From Polytrichum commune (taxonomy: Eukaryota; Streptophyta; Polytrichopsida; Polytrichales; Polytrichaceae), in contig OX485803.1 in assembly GCA_950295325.1 (NCBI GenBank), positions 64,559,554 to 64,623,553 of the forward strand: a DNA stretch of 64,000 bases, in the 5' to 3' direction. Positions within the stretch are counted from its first letter, which is position 1. Each line of letters opens with the position of its first letter. The notes under the pieces were generated by a model that was given only the letters and a program-made list of their open reading frames with translations, was not told the origin of the DNA and made no database searches. This document shows positions 21,695 to 33,646 of the stretch, piece by piece. The position numbers and the translations under genes are program-made.

Positions 21695-22890
21695 TCAGAT
21701 TTTGCATGTCCGGTTCTTAGCAGCAGCCCCGGGAACCCTAATGAATGGCGACCGATTGATGGGGATGAACTATTACGAATGCAATGCCGGTGTGAGTGAG
21801 GAAGCGACGAACGATGATCACCGTTCTCAATTCGATGAGTCAAATCAGCCATTGTTGTTGTCCGAGGTCATGGCACGTGCAGGACGAACATTTTTGTTTT
21901 TAAAGGAGCTATATTTACCCGACAGCTGCAACTTACATCGACCTAAGCATACTGGATGATTAAATACAGCAGCAGCTGCGCGGTAGATCGACCTTCACGG
22001 AGCTCCTGAGTGTACAGATTCTTTGGAATGCCATATTAACATTCGGTTTCAGGAGGACTCCAAATTGGCTGGATCAAGACAGCGTACAGGAGGCTTAATT
22101 TATGATGCAGCAAGCTCGAGGCCCCGAAGAAGCATCCAAGATTCATTTCTTCCCGGGTATAATCATACGATTTAGCCTCAAGTGTAAATTGATCCATGAT
22201 CAGTGTTTGGAGTGTGTTGCTGGGAATCACATAGAACAGCTGAGGGAGTTAATTAGATACAGAGGCATGTCCTTTTTGAGCTCTTCGGTGTTCATGCATG
22301 CCCTTCTTGAACACTGAGCTTCAAGGTAAATATAAATGAAATGTGTTTACCCTATTCTGCTACAAAGCCACTCATGTCGATGACTGCAATTCATCTCTCT
22401 CACTCTTTCAATGGGGTTGCCTGCGCACATAACCTGCTTGCAAGTGTGGTGGGTTTCATTCTCAACATCTTCTGTCATGCATTGCAGCATCTGTCAGCAG
22501 TATGCAATATGTGGATTACTTCTCTGCACATGGAACTATGAACAATGGGAACAATTAATCCACCAACTGGTCTACAAAATGAACACATCTTGGGCCTCTT
22601 TCTCACCCTCCCTCGTCAAGTTGGGTTCTTACATAATTAGTCTAAGACCATGATTCCCTAGTTTGCACGTACCTATCAGCAGTGTGTCATATGCCAATTT
22701 CTCCCTACATACATACATTTACTACTCTCAATATGCCGAAATTGTGTCATTTACAACTCATTGTGACTAAATTAGAGTGACAAGTCCTGTCCTAGATAGA
22801 CCCGCATATAGTCAAACATTCACAAAATCGAAGTTTGTAATGAAAGATTCTGTAATGAAAGATCTGCAAATAGGATTGGCTAGGGATTCG
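21695..22890. other. 3' flank of MWTIV member 3; no further gene recognised
   Basis: Short frames only (for example 21702-21959 and 22102-22317). None has a recognisable motif or a partner elsewhere in the window. Confidence 0.35.
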
Positions 22891-22894
22891 TGCC

Positions 22895-23265
22895 TAAATT
22901 TAGCATTCCAATCATCTGGGCACCTATATTCGGATGCTATGTGGTTAGGTGTGAATCTAAGAACGGACACCAAAAAGACATGTGTTTGAAAGAGATTGGA
23001 CTACATGCACAAAACATGTTAAACAATTCTAGAGTCAATAGTCAACATGATTGGGGGGAACCTATATGACCACTTAATGAGCCGGAGAATATTCACTTTG
23101 ATAATGGATAAAATATTCACACGAGTTGCGAAAATTGTGAAGCATATTGATGATCACATGCACAATTTGGATTTGCTAATCATCTCGCACTCAGTGCGCG
23201 TTTCAGACCCTGCAGGTGTACAAGTGGGTTCAGAGAGACAAGTGTTTGAATAACACACACCTACC
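22895..23265 (+). repeat. Dispersed repeat family D1 (plus copy)
   Basis: Landmarks are GGGCACCTATATT, GTTAGGTGTGAATCTAAG, GACACCAAAAAGACATGT, GAGATTGGACTACATG, TCAATAGTCAAC, CACTTTGATAATG and GGATTTGCTAATCATCTCG. It is shared with 51800-52045 and 61725-62085. Where this copy has G6 (23052-23057), the copy at 61905 has G14. Confidence 0.7.
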
Positions 23266-26200
23266 TTACAGTCAGATCGTCATTACTGGAATACTGGCAA
23301 TTATGTAGGCAGTCGTTGATCAAGTCAGCGTGTTGAGAAAATTTCCCAGGGTCGGAGTAATGTCTTACTATCGAGTACATGGTAGTTGCTCCATCAAAAA
23401 AGCTTGGTAGTCCCTTGCCAACTGTATAACTTAACTTACAATTTATGAATGCCCACTGTGTCAGAATTTTGTCCGGAAAAAGAAGAAAAGCATCTGATCT
23501 GGGCGATCTGATCTGATCCGATCCGCGACGAAATACGGACATCAATATACCATGGCACAGCAACACTTTGTCAGCCAACGTTGTGAAAAAATGCCAAGAA
23601 GAAGTGCGCCTTTTGATGAGACAGGAAATGCAGGTGACTGCATACATAACTTATTATTGTTATGACCCTGGAGTGGATCAGGTCGTGGATCCAGATACAC
23701 ATGATGAAAGCTCCAATATACACCTTTTGTGGGCCTTCGTTCATTGGAGGTCATTCAATCATTGAGAGGTCATTAGTGTTGGGGAATCCCATAATATCTA
23801 TTTGGTAGAAATTAAGGGCCTAATCACACGGGTGGCAGTGACTCAGCCCACTATGCCGTGATTGGTTTAGGGCTTAGGGTTGTCGCCACACAGCGGGAAG
23901 TGAAAGTTTGTGTTGTATGAGTTGTTTGTTGGCTCTGTCTGTAGGACAGAGCCTATGCATCAACTTCTTCGTTTCAAGAGCAAATTTCCTAACCACTTTG
24001 CGTTCACACTTGAACGTTACTTGTTCTTGTTATTTTTGGTCCACTTTATTTAATGTGGATGTTAACTATAATTATATATGTGTATATGTATGTATGTATG
24101 TATAGAACTATAATTGCTCCCTAAAATGCATTGAAAGAAATCTAGTTAACTATAGTTATTTTGGCAGTTCTTGATTATTTATTCTAAAAACTTCGGGTGA
24201 TATCAAAATCCTTGATGTGCATTTGAGAAGAAGGTGCACAAAATCCAAGAAAGGTTTGGTATAGTAAATAGCCATGGATTGGCATGAGCAAAGTGGACAA
24301 CTATAATTGTAGTCTTTCATAGTAAAGGACAGAGCCTCACGGTTCTACCGTTTTCTTGTTTTCCTAGCACCCGCGAGTCTTGTGAAGTCTTCTAAATAAA
24401 GAGCATCGCCACCCATCAAATTGAACTGAATTGAAAAGGAGAAACCCAAAACTCAAGTTCATCAGAGTTCAGTTTAAACAACGTTCACTTGCCCCACCCA
24501 CGTATACTTGCTTTTCAGGGCAGGTTTAGGGATTTGATGGGAACCCATGTGGAAAGCAATCCACGACCAATGATTATATGATTTTCATAACATTTATTCC
24601 TTGGTTAGGTACTTCATTCCCATTTCATCCACTGCAAGCCCCAGGGGGTGGACTCTCCATACCATGTACGAATTAACGTGAGTGTACGGAGGGGTATTAT
24701 TGGAGGCATTAGCGTACATAGTATACATAAGCACGAGGTACTAGTTTTTTTGTAGTATGTATGTATAAGAAGGTTGTCAATTTTTTTGAAATAAAGGTAG
24801 ATGTACAAAAGGAAGCCCTAAGGTTAGAGGAAAATTTGACAATAGATGTGTTAGTTTCATCCAATTCATGTTTTCGTCTATGGTTGTCATACGGTCATGA
24901 TCCTTAATGATTTCCATATATGTTCTTGTTAGGGTTTGCAATTGGGTTCTAGGTTTTCACAAACTAGAGGCTCTTGGAGTGGACATAGGCTCCTTTGAGT
25001 TTTGCAGATTGTAGCTAACTTATTGTGCTCTTGTCTTTGTTTGTTTGATATAATTATTAAGTTACATGTTGTGGATGAATAAAGGTTCAATGGCTTTCTC
25101 ATTGCAAAGTGAGTGAATTTATGTGTGATAAAGGCTTATTTAATTCACAATTATAATTTATATATGTAGTGGAGGCATTTATCACATTAATTTGAAAAGC
25201 TTAGTATAAATACATGAGTCCATTTTTTAGCATGTCGTTAGTACGTACACATTTGTTTTTCTCTATAAGTTCTCGTATGAAGGGGGTTTTATTTCATAGT
25301 GACCCACGCATGCCATTTCGACTTCAAATGAAAAGTCTATCCTCCAGGTCCAAGCCTATGAGTCCTACGCAATTGAACTACATCACTTTAAAAAAAAATT
25401 ATGTAACTAGAAAATTTGGAAATATAGCATAGTGATAGATTTGCATTGTTCTTTCATCAATGTGGGATGATTGCATAGGACTCATATGCTAGTAGTGATT
25501 GCTTCTTGCATGTCTCTATTTGCTTCGTGGAACCCACAATGACAATCCTAGAGCTAACCAAAGCTTACTTAGACCCCAAGGAAGGCATGTAAATAAAAAT
25601 TTGGCATACACGAGTGAGAACAAAGTATTTTTTTAAGGGTTATTTTTCTTACTCTTTAAAAAAATTGGACCTTATAATTATGAAAATTCCTACATATCAT
25701 TGTTTTCCTCCAGCCTATAGGTATTTATGATTTCTATAATTTTATACCCTATTTATGTATATAATTATAATTATAAAAAACTATATACACCCTATTTTAT
25801 ACATAGAAAGTAGGGGTTCAATTTTTCTTGCTCATGGTATTGGAGTGGAGTTTCTTGTTTGTTGATGTTTGTCACATAAGAAATCATAGCAAAATGATAA
25901 AACATTTGAACAATTTGAAGATGTGACCGTGTAGTTGAGAGAGTTGTGCAAAATGACAATGGAAAAGGAAAAAACTGACTGAATGTGCTTCTAACCCTCC
26001 ATAATCTTTTTTTTTCTTGTTTTCATTCACATCAGACTGAAGTTTGTCCACATCGAACCAAAGTTCATCCACATTGAACCAAATCTCATCTATAGTGATT
26101 GACATTCCATCTATAGTATGTTTCCAATTAAACCCTGCTATTTTTAATTACATAAGTTAACTCACCCTCTCAACATACTCATCCAACAAAAAATTATCAT

Positions 26201-27002
26201 TCATCTTAATCTTTGTTAGGCTATTTTACAACAAAGATAGAAGAAAATTAGCAAAAAAAATAGTACCATATGTTATTTATAAATCACCCATGAATATGTA
26301 ATGAAGCCTAATGTAGATCTACACAAAATGTAAAATTTATATCTTACGAATACATCTCACCCTACCTTTTCTAGCACGTTATTTCTAAGTAAATTGCCAG
26401 TGAACTGCTCTAGACTTAGACACATTGTAAATATGTGTAGGTTAGAATAAACCCAAGAAATACACAAGGTAGTAAGGAAGAAAGGATGAGAAAGAAGGAG
26501 GGATAGGATTTCACTTATTTTTGTCTAAGTATGTGTAGTTGAGTTTTCGATCATGTGGCTCATCTATAGAATTTTGTGCTCCTAAATGTTTATGAAAGAT
26601 TGTCAAGGAGGTCCATAAATGAAAGTAGAGGCGAAATAAGTGGAGGTCCAAATGTAAATTGTGTGCACATGTATTTATTTATTGATTTTTGAGCATAACA
26701 TTATTTAGCCATGTGGGTCGGTTCCATGACCTTGGAATATATCAATTATGGTATGTGGGCCCCCAAACAAAGTTGGAATACCAGTTTACTATTCATGCAT
26801 TCATGCTAACACTTGGAGATTTGGGTGGAGTTATATATACATTCATTGCTTGATAGATAAACAATGAACATGTGTGAAAACTACTTAATTAAAACTTACT
26901 CAAAAATCTCCGGAGCAAGTTCTTGTAGGTGCATTGGGATAGCCGGATGCCTCCCCTATAACCAAGGGAGCTTTACCCGGTTTTTAGGGAATACTTTTAG
27001 TC
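23266..27002. other. Long AT-rich intergenic tract, no gene recognised
   Basis: No frame above about 75 codons shows a recognisable motif. The tract holds a TATG-type microsatellite (about 24075-24105), AT-rich stretches near 25740-25800, and little else I can name. Confidence 0.4.
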
Positions 27003-27005
27003 TTA

Positions 27006-28320
27006 GGGCCGGTTTACACTATGGACCATGAAGTTGGACTAGGGCTTTGCAAGGCAGTTGATTGGTTGCTGAAGTGTAGTGACCACACAAGGTACATGTC
27101 ACATGTCACATGTACAATTCAAATTGCTCATTTTTTTTGTAAAAATTGTTGTGAGAAGATTTGCAAGCCACATCTTCGACACATCTAACAAGATGTGAAG
27201 ACAAGTGAAGCCCAAGAGAAGACAAGAGAATGGTCAAACTTGAGTTTTTTTTTCAAAATTGCCTTGTTGGGGCATGTATTAAAAAAATCAGCACCTTCAC
27301 TTTTTGGTGCATGGTCATTCTTCTTGGTTCAAATTGGGTTTACACCTAGTGAGGAGCCCAAGTGTAACAAACCTCTCACCGGTTTATCACCAACTTCCAC
27401 ACTAACACGTATCAACCCAAAACAATCATAGACCAAGTAGGTCTTGGTTAAAGCTCAACCACCCGACCATAGGAGAGAGACAAAAGGTGCTCTCTCCTCC
27501 CCCAAGTTTCTTCTTATGCCGAAGCACTACTTTTACCTTCTATCTTTACATATAGTAAAAGTATCATATTCATAGCTCTATCTTTTAGTTCTACTATGAA
27601 TCTTCTATCTTTGGTTCTTCTAGAACCTTCTTCCATCTCTTATCTCAATCTCATTCTTCCAATTGGAATTGTCTAATTCCAATTGGATTCATCCATCCTT
27701 CTTTCTAGTTGGAACTGTCTAATTCCAACTAAATTCATCCATTCATTCTTCTAGTTGGAATTGTCTAATTCCAACTAGATCCATCTATTCATTAAGAGTT
27801 GTCTAACTCCAATGAATAACATTCATCTTTCCAATTCTGGAGCGGTCCAACTCCAATGCACCTCATCGAGAGTTGTCTAACTCATGTGCACATGTTCTCA
27901 ATATGGAATGGTCTAATTCCAATGCACTATATGCGGAGCTGTCTAACTCCAGTGCACATGTGGTTAGAATATTCAATTATCCATCAATATTGGTAGTTAC
28001 CTTACAATGACACTACCGTCGACGACTAGGTGTCCATACACCCAACCTCGTCATCATGGTATACATTAAATGTCACATTGTCAATTAGCCTTGTCGTTGA
28101 GGACGCCTCGTCGTCGTAGGATGGCAACTAGGTGTAGTTACTTTACAATATCATATTGTCAATTAGCCTCGTCGTTGAGGACGCCTCGTCATCGTAGGAT
28201 GGTAACTAGGTGTAGTTACATTACACCAAGGCTCTCAAAACTATTTATTTATGAAGTTGGACCATTGACAAAGGCCATCTTTCATGGTCCAACTTCATGG
28301 TCCATAGTGTAAAGCGGCCC
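27006..28320. mobile_element. PIF/Harbinger-like DNA element (family H1), 1315 bp
   Basis: The first ~34 bp (GGGCCGGTTTACACTATGG, continuing through ACCATGAAGTTGG) match the complement of the right end with one visible mismatch. Identical trinucleotides TTA flank it (27003-27005 and 28321-28323). Inside are two tandem arrays: ~60-bp units with GTTGTCTAA.TCCAA (about 27650-27960) and a duplicated ~78-bp unit TTGTCAATTAGCC...CTAGGTGTAG (28070-28220). No transposase is seen, so it is non-autonomous. Confidence 0.85.
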
Positions 28321-28344
28321 TTAGCTAAAGTCAGGTGGGAAGGG

Positions 28345-28870
28345 GGCATAAGCATATAGTCCAATCTCTTTCAAATCCATGTCTATTTGGTGTCCATTCT
28401 TCAATCTATACCCACCCACACACCACTCAATATATAGGTGTCCGAGTAGGATAAGTGACCAGATAATGGATTGGATCTGCTTATCATAAAGTCGATGGGT
28501 TTTAAATGACCACTTTTTCCGACTAGCGCACTCCTAGGATATGAAGCATGAGATTATCACAGAATGGTTAGCAATCCCAAAATCAAGGCTGTCACCACTT
28601 TTGGCATAAATTTTGGAGCTCACATGAGTATCTTTTTCATTATTGAAAGTGAAGATTTTCATGTTCATTAAATGGTCATATAGGTGCCCCCAATAATTAT
28701 GTTAATTGTTTTAGTCTGGAACGGTGATCATATTTTGAACACACAATCCAACTTCTTTTTAACACATGTCTTTTTTATATTTGTTCTTGGAACCACACCA
28801 AACCACATGCCTATCACTCAACTATAGGTGTCCCATTAAAACAAGTAACCAAATTAGGGAAGTCTACCTT
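28345..28870 (-). repeat. Dispersed repeat family D1 (two minus fragments)
   Basis: About 28345-28460 carries CAATCTCTTTCAAATCCATG and CACCACTCAATATATAGGTG. About 28620-28870 carries AAAGTGAAGATTTTCATG, TTAAATGGTCATATAGGTGC and CACTCAACTATAGGTGTCC. Both are inverted relative to 22895-23265. Confidence 0.65.
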
Positions 28871-28887
28871 AGCGAGTAATACCACTG

Positions 28888-29130
28888 TCCCAGGATATTT
28901 TTGGACATAATCGATCAAGATCTCAGTGCTTCCAAATCCAACCAGTTACATTTTGACATTTTAAAAAAAAAAAATTTTGTTATAAAAAAAATTATTTGGG
29001 GGTGTGGAGGGGGGGGGTAAAAATGAGGATATATTCCATAGATTCCTCTAGAATGATGGATAATTTTCATGAAGTGTTGAATTTCAACCAATGAACGCAA
29101 TGTATGGACTGCTAGTTGAGAAATAACCAG
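28888..29130 (+). mobile_element. hAT MITE family A, rearranged copy
   Basis: It starts CACTGTCCCAGGATATTTTT and follows the family order as far as TTGAATTTCAACCAATG. It then turns into an inverted segment (CTAGTTGAGAAATAACCAGTT). A low-complexity A/T stretch and a G-run (around 28960-29020) lie inside. The right terminus is not intact. Confidence 0.6.
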
Positions 29131-29347
29131 TTGCGCCTACTAAAAACATTTTTCAACCTAGAAGTGCCAGTTACCAAAGGATTGAAGAAGGAGGTTATTA
29201 AGTGGGGTCGATATTTGAGGACATGAGAGTAACTAGTTGGCACATACTAACCCTACCCCACCACATCCCATCTACATTCAGGCAAGTATTATCCTTACTC
29301 CCGCTAGAATCTGGTGGGCAAGCGGCCTCCATGGAAACTCACCGTAA

Positions 29348-30860
29348 GGGCTGGTTCACACAGGTCCCAAGTCCCAAGTCCCAAGTCACTTGAGGTCAAT
29401 CCATGCAATCTCAACTGTTGAGAGCATGGAAGTTGGCACTTAAGTTACCACCTCACACATGTCCCAAGTCCTAAGTCCCAAGCATGACATGGATGCCTAC
29501 ATGACAACACGTTTCGGAGGTGAGGCTTGGGACTTTTGTTGAGAGTTGGGTCGAGCAAAATCCTAGACACAACTCTCAACACAACTCCCGTGAATCATTC
29601 TGCATAAAATAATCAAGATCTGACTTTAATGATGACAAGCCATAGTTTTGATGGTGTCTTGAGTCTCAAAAGTCTGGACTTTGCCTCCATGTGGGGGACT
29701 TGCTAATAGCCCACCCACACTTACTGGTGCAACCTATCAATGAACAATCCCTACCAACAGGGGCCACTTTTAGAGCCGGTTCAACCGGTGAGAGCCATTG
29801 GTTGCAACCAGTGTTGGTACTCACCGTTCACTGGTGGCCCGCCCCAGTTCGTGTGGGTGGGCTGTAACATGAATGGGGACTTGGGACTTGGGACCCTACG
29901 TGTTGATGGTGTCTTGAGGCTCAAAAGTACAGACTTTGCCTCCATGTGGGGGACTTGCTAATAGCCCACCCACACTTACTGGTGCGACCCACCAGTGAAC
30001 GGTTCCTATCAACATGGGCCACTTTTAGAGTTGGTTTAACCACTGAGAGCCACCGGTTGCAATCGGTGCTGGTACTCGCCGTTCATTGGTGGGCCGCCCC
30101 AGTTCGTGTGGGTGGGCTGTAACATGAGTGGGGACCTGGGACTAGGGTTGATTTTTCACAAAGTTTTTGCCCGCCCACGTCCAAAAACCTTGAATTGAAA
30201 GGCAAAAAAAATTACAACCCGTCCCAAAACTGGTAATTTCTAAACCAACCCGTCCATGAAAAGGTTAAAGAAAAAACAACCCATCCCAAAACCGGTTTGA
30301 AAATGAAAATACCCATCCCACAAGAGGTATAAATAAGTCTCTTACAATGTTGGTAATTTAAAAAAAAACAAAAAAAAACAAAAAAACCCGAAAGATGTCG
30401 ACATGTGATTGGTTGCACTTGGAAACAATAGGATATTGACAAATTATGGCTTCAATGTTTGTCGGTTATTTGTCTTGTGCTGTCGATTCTCATCTTTCTA
30501 GTACACCCCATTCTAAATTTTGTGGTTGATGAATTAATGTATGTAGGTGAATCAAGCACTTCAAGATTGATAGTTTGATTGGGTATTAGTGGTTTGATTG
30601 CATTATGCTTATATTCACATGTCATATATGACATAATATAACTAATATTTGTACCATTTATTTTTTTAGGAAAAAATTATCAAAAAAATGATATTTTTAG
30701 AACCCGCCCAAAGCAAATTTGACGCGTCCAAAAACCGGTTCATTTTCTAAGAACCCGTCCACTGGAAATGTGTTTTTTTTTTAGTGAACACGTCCTTGGA
30801 CATGTTAGGGACCTTGTGAAAAATCACCACTGCTTGGGACCCTACGTGAAGAAGGAGCGG
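29348..30860 (+). mobile_element. PIF/Harbinger-like MITE family H5, enlarged copy with a nested hAT MITE
   Basis: The left end GGGCTGGTTCACACAGGTCC follows TAA. The body matches the H5 copy at 16606. The distal part contains a direct duplication of about 253 bp (units about 29649-29902 and 29903-30142), each with GATGGTGTCTTGAG, CATGTGGGGGACTTGC and GTGTGGGTGGGCTGTAACATGA. The hAT MITE at 30143-30832 interrupts GGGACTTGGGACCCTACG. I could not place the right terminus. Confidence 0.55.
30143..30832. mobile_element. hAT MITE, family B short form, 690 bp
   Basis: Ends TAGGGTTGATTTTTCAC and (complement) CAGTGGTGATTTTTCAC. 8-bp flanks CCTGGGAC (30135-30142) and CTTGGGAC (30833-30840) match at 7 of 8. 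Body landmarks are CACGTCCAAAAACC, AACCCGTCC, AAAACCGGTT and GAACACGTCC. It shares the internal junction ATTCTAAATTTTGTGG with the copy at 60710. Confidence 0.88.
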
Positions 30861-31710
30861 GTCACGGGCGTAGGAGAGCGACCCCAAGTCCCAACAAACA
30901 AAAGACGACTCCCATGAACATGGCGACATGATGAGAAAGTGCAATAATGCAAAGGGGTGCCTATCCACCCCGTCCTCCGTCCTCCGCCCTTTGTCCTTGT
31001 CCTTGTCCTTGTCCCTGCAGTTGCAGTGTTTACTGCCACTTGCCTAACTTTGCTTACTCCCTCCTCCCTTTGCCTCGTCACCACCCCCATCCCCTCCCTC
31101 CCTCGCTCAATAACATCTCTGCTGACTCATCACCCTACTAAGCTTATAACGTCCCCACCCACACATCCCACTCCCCTCATTGCATCCCAAAACGCCCTCA
31201 CATTGCCATGCTGCATTGCATATCACCATCATCTTATTAACATTTCAACCTCCCACAGCATTTCAATCTCTCCGTCTTTGTCTGTCTGTCTGTCTGCCTG
31301 CTCTCATCAATTTAGCTCGAGTCCCTGCTCAGATCATCAGAGGTTGGTCAACTTGGTAACCCACCGCACTGCCCTACATTGAGTTATAGCATTGCAAAAC
31401 AATTTCAATCTGTCACAGCGTCTTGTCTGTCTGTCTGTCTGCCTGCCTGCCTGCTCTCAACATTCGAGTTCAAGTGCCTGGTCAAATCATCAGAATTTGG
31501 TCGACCCATTAGGTTGCTCCTGTGCGTCTTGTAAATTGTGAAGGGTTTGGCAAGGGCGTTAAACAGACTCACCGGAGAGTCGCTGGAGTGAAGAAGAAGA
31601 AGTCGTCGTCTTGGGTGGAGTTTGGGGTACCGGGGACGGTTGCTATCTCGATCTTCTCATTCTTTCTTTACTGGAGCACATAACTTTTTAAGTAGTACCT
31701 GCCTGCCAAG
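30861..31710. repeat. Pyrimidine-rich leader region of MWTIV member 4 with a ~160-bp tandem duplication
   Basis: Units about 31245-31390 and 31400-31545 share ATTTCAATCTGTC, (TGTC)n, CTGCCTGC, CTCTCAACAT or CTCTCATCAA, CCTGGTCA.ATCATCAGA and TTGGTC. The CT-rich tracts and closeness to the start at 31711 suggest promoter plus 5' leader. The AG before that ATG could be a splice acceptor. Confidence 0.5.
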
Positions 31711-31902
31711 ATGTGGACCATTGTGCATCCGTTGATCTCTCAGTGCAGCAAGAGCTTCAGTATGAGCAGGGGGCGGCTAGTGGGCATGGGGTCCACCTTG
31801 CTGGGCTCCCAGGTGCTTCTCTTGCCTCCCAAGACCATTCCAATTGTCTACATACCGTTGAAAGACTACGAAGTTGTGGCTCTCCAGCAATTGTCTTCGT
31901 AA
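31711..31902 (+). CDS. MWTIV-family small protein, member 4 (63 aa)
   Basis: This 63-residue frame is the best-preserved copy. It opens MWTIVHPLISQCSKSFSMSR, then LVGMGSTLLGSQVLLLPPK and the tail YIPLKDYEVVALQQLSS. Its context CCAAGATGTGG is shared with member 5. Against member 1 the N-terminal half differs mostly by synonymous third-base changes, which argues that this frame, not an overlapping one, is translated. No domain, signal sequence or metal site is recognised. The two short hydrophobic patches (LLGSQVLLL and the tail) are too short to span a membrane. Function unknown. Confidence 0.68.
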   Translation: MWTIVHPLISQCSKSFSMSRGRLVGMGSTLLGSQVLLLPPKTIPIVYIPLKDYEVVALQQLSS

Positions 31903-33387
31903 GCAGCTCATCTTGGTTCATGTAGCTGGGGGCTTCTTCTGACACGCAAATTAGGGTTGGAGGAGGATGAATTTTATGGATATTGGTACGGCGGCTGCTT
32001 CCGCGGCCATGAATCGAACCGGGCACCACTGGGACAACATGCCATTATGGTTCCATGGGGTGGGAGGCCATGGAGGGATGGGTCCATCATGGTGAAAAGT
32101 TTCCATGGGGAAAATGGCCAAATCCTAAGATGGGAAGAGAGACAAGGATGGCCCATTGCTATCCTCATCACTACCACGTGGGCTTGCAGTTTAATGAGAT
32201 ATTTGTGTCGAAATTCAAATACCAATTTCCAGAGAATCTGACAATGGCCTGAGGGTGGGGTAATACTGTGGGGATCCATGCCCCAATCCCTCTGACACCT
32301 CCAAATTCTTCCATCTTGACCCACTTGTCAAGGTCCATCCATCACCTGGACCTGACAAAAGATGTACATGTGACATTGAACTGAATGCTGCACAATGGAT
32401 GAAACGCAGCGCACCGCCACCAAAATTGATTAAGCAGTCTTCTTGCATCTGTACAGATCCTCCTGCTCGAGCACATTGAGACTTGATATTAGTGAGGATT
32501 GAGAAATCGAGCTATGGACATGCATGCTTCCTCCATTCATGTGAAGAGGCAGAGGAATGTTGGATTTCACGAGTTGAGAATTGTACCAGAGCTACACATT
32601 GTACATAAGTTACCATGTAGTTCTAGACTTCCTCATGATGAGTTTTGTAAGCCAATGGGTACAAGTGTGCCTTCAATTTACTGATCCGCATGGATTCTTC
32701 CACCAATTCTCGCACATCCAATGCAGTCTGACCTTGATGTTACAAGTGGTTCTTGAGTCTCTCCAAGGGTCATGATGATTTTACCAGGGATGTGGTTCAA
32801 TTGCAATGCATTGCAAATCTGGAATTCCAAAGGTAAAGGGATATAGCCCTATTGTGGGGCGCACTTCCAACTCTACAGACATATTTGACTGTTGGAACGG
32901 TCCGAGAATTGTCTTAACAATATTGAATCACGAGAATCGGAGTTGAGATGCAAAACTTTGAGAGGTCAAAGTGAAGAATCTCTCTCATACCTCTTCATCA
33001 CATAGGCCCTCCAGTCGAAAATTGACTCCATTTTTGGCCCCATTTTCTCCAATTTCTATCACCACTTTAATTTTTAATTTCTTTTTCTTGAGACAGAAGG
33101 CCAAAAAGCCAACGCATCACCATTTAGGATGATGTCGCCCAAATTTCTGAACAAAGATAAGTACCTACGGGGACGGATGTCAGAACTTGTCCAAATTTTA
33201 CGTATATATAAGTCACTATTGACGGTGGTACCCTAGTCCTTTTTTTTTTTTTTTTGCCAGCTTGGCTACCGCCGTCTTGCAACATTGAACAAATATGCAC
33301 TGTAAGTATCGGAGCTCCTGACACGATCCATAGTGGTGTCACGATTTGAGTCTCGTAAAATAAAAAGTTGCTAAGTGAGGATATTAT
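31903..33387. other. 3' flank of MWTIV member 4 and intergenic DNA
   Basis: Overlapping short frames only. About 32840-32990 matches the CCTATTGTGGGGC..CTTCCAACT part of dispersed family D1 (compare 13430). A T-run lies at about 33239-33255. Confidence 0.4.
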
Positions 33388-33395
33388 CGCCAAAA

Positions 33396-33638
33396 CAGTG
33401 TCCAGGGAGATTTTTAGGCATTATCGGTCAAAATCCTAGTGCTCTCAAGTCCAACCAGTTACATGTTGCGAACTTGCAATCTTCCGGTTTTTCTTTGTTC
33501 ATTTGAGGTATATTCTCTAAATTCCCATGAAATGATGGCAATGATGGGAGATTTTCTTGACGTCTTGAACTCCAATCGGTTATTTCTCAAATTTAACTGG
33601 TTCATCTGTAACTAGCGGTCGGTTCTCCCCGTTCACTG
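33396..33638 (+). mobile_element. hAT MITE, family A, 243 bp
   Basis: It starts CAGTGTCCAGGGAGA and ends (complement) CAGTGAACGGGGAGAACC, with an exact 8-bp duplication CGCCAAAA at 33388-33395 and 33639-33646. It is the cleanest member for defining family termini. Confidence 0.92.
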
Positions 33639-33646
33639 CGCCAAAA

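Noticed and set aside
30957-31382. 141-codon plus-strand frame rich in Pro, Leu and Ser
   Set aside because: Produced by pyrimidine-rich leader DNA; overlaps other frames of equal length and has no motif.
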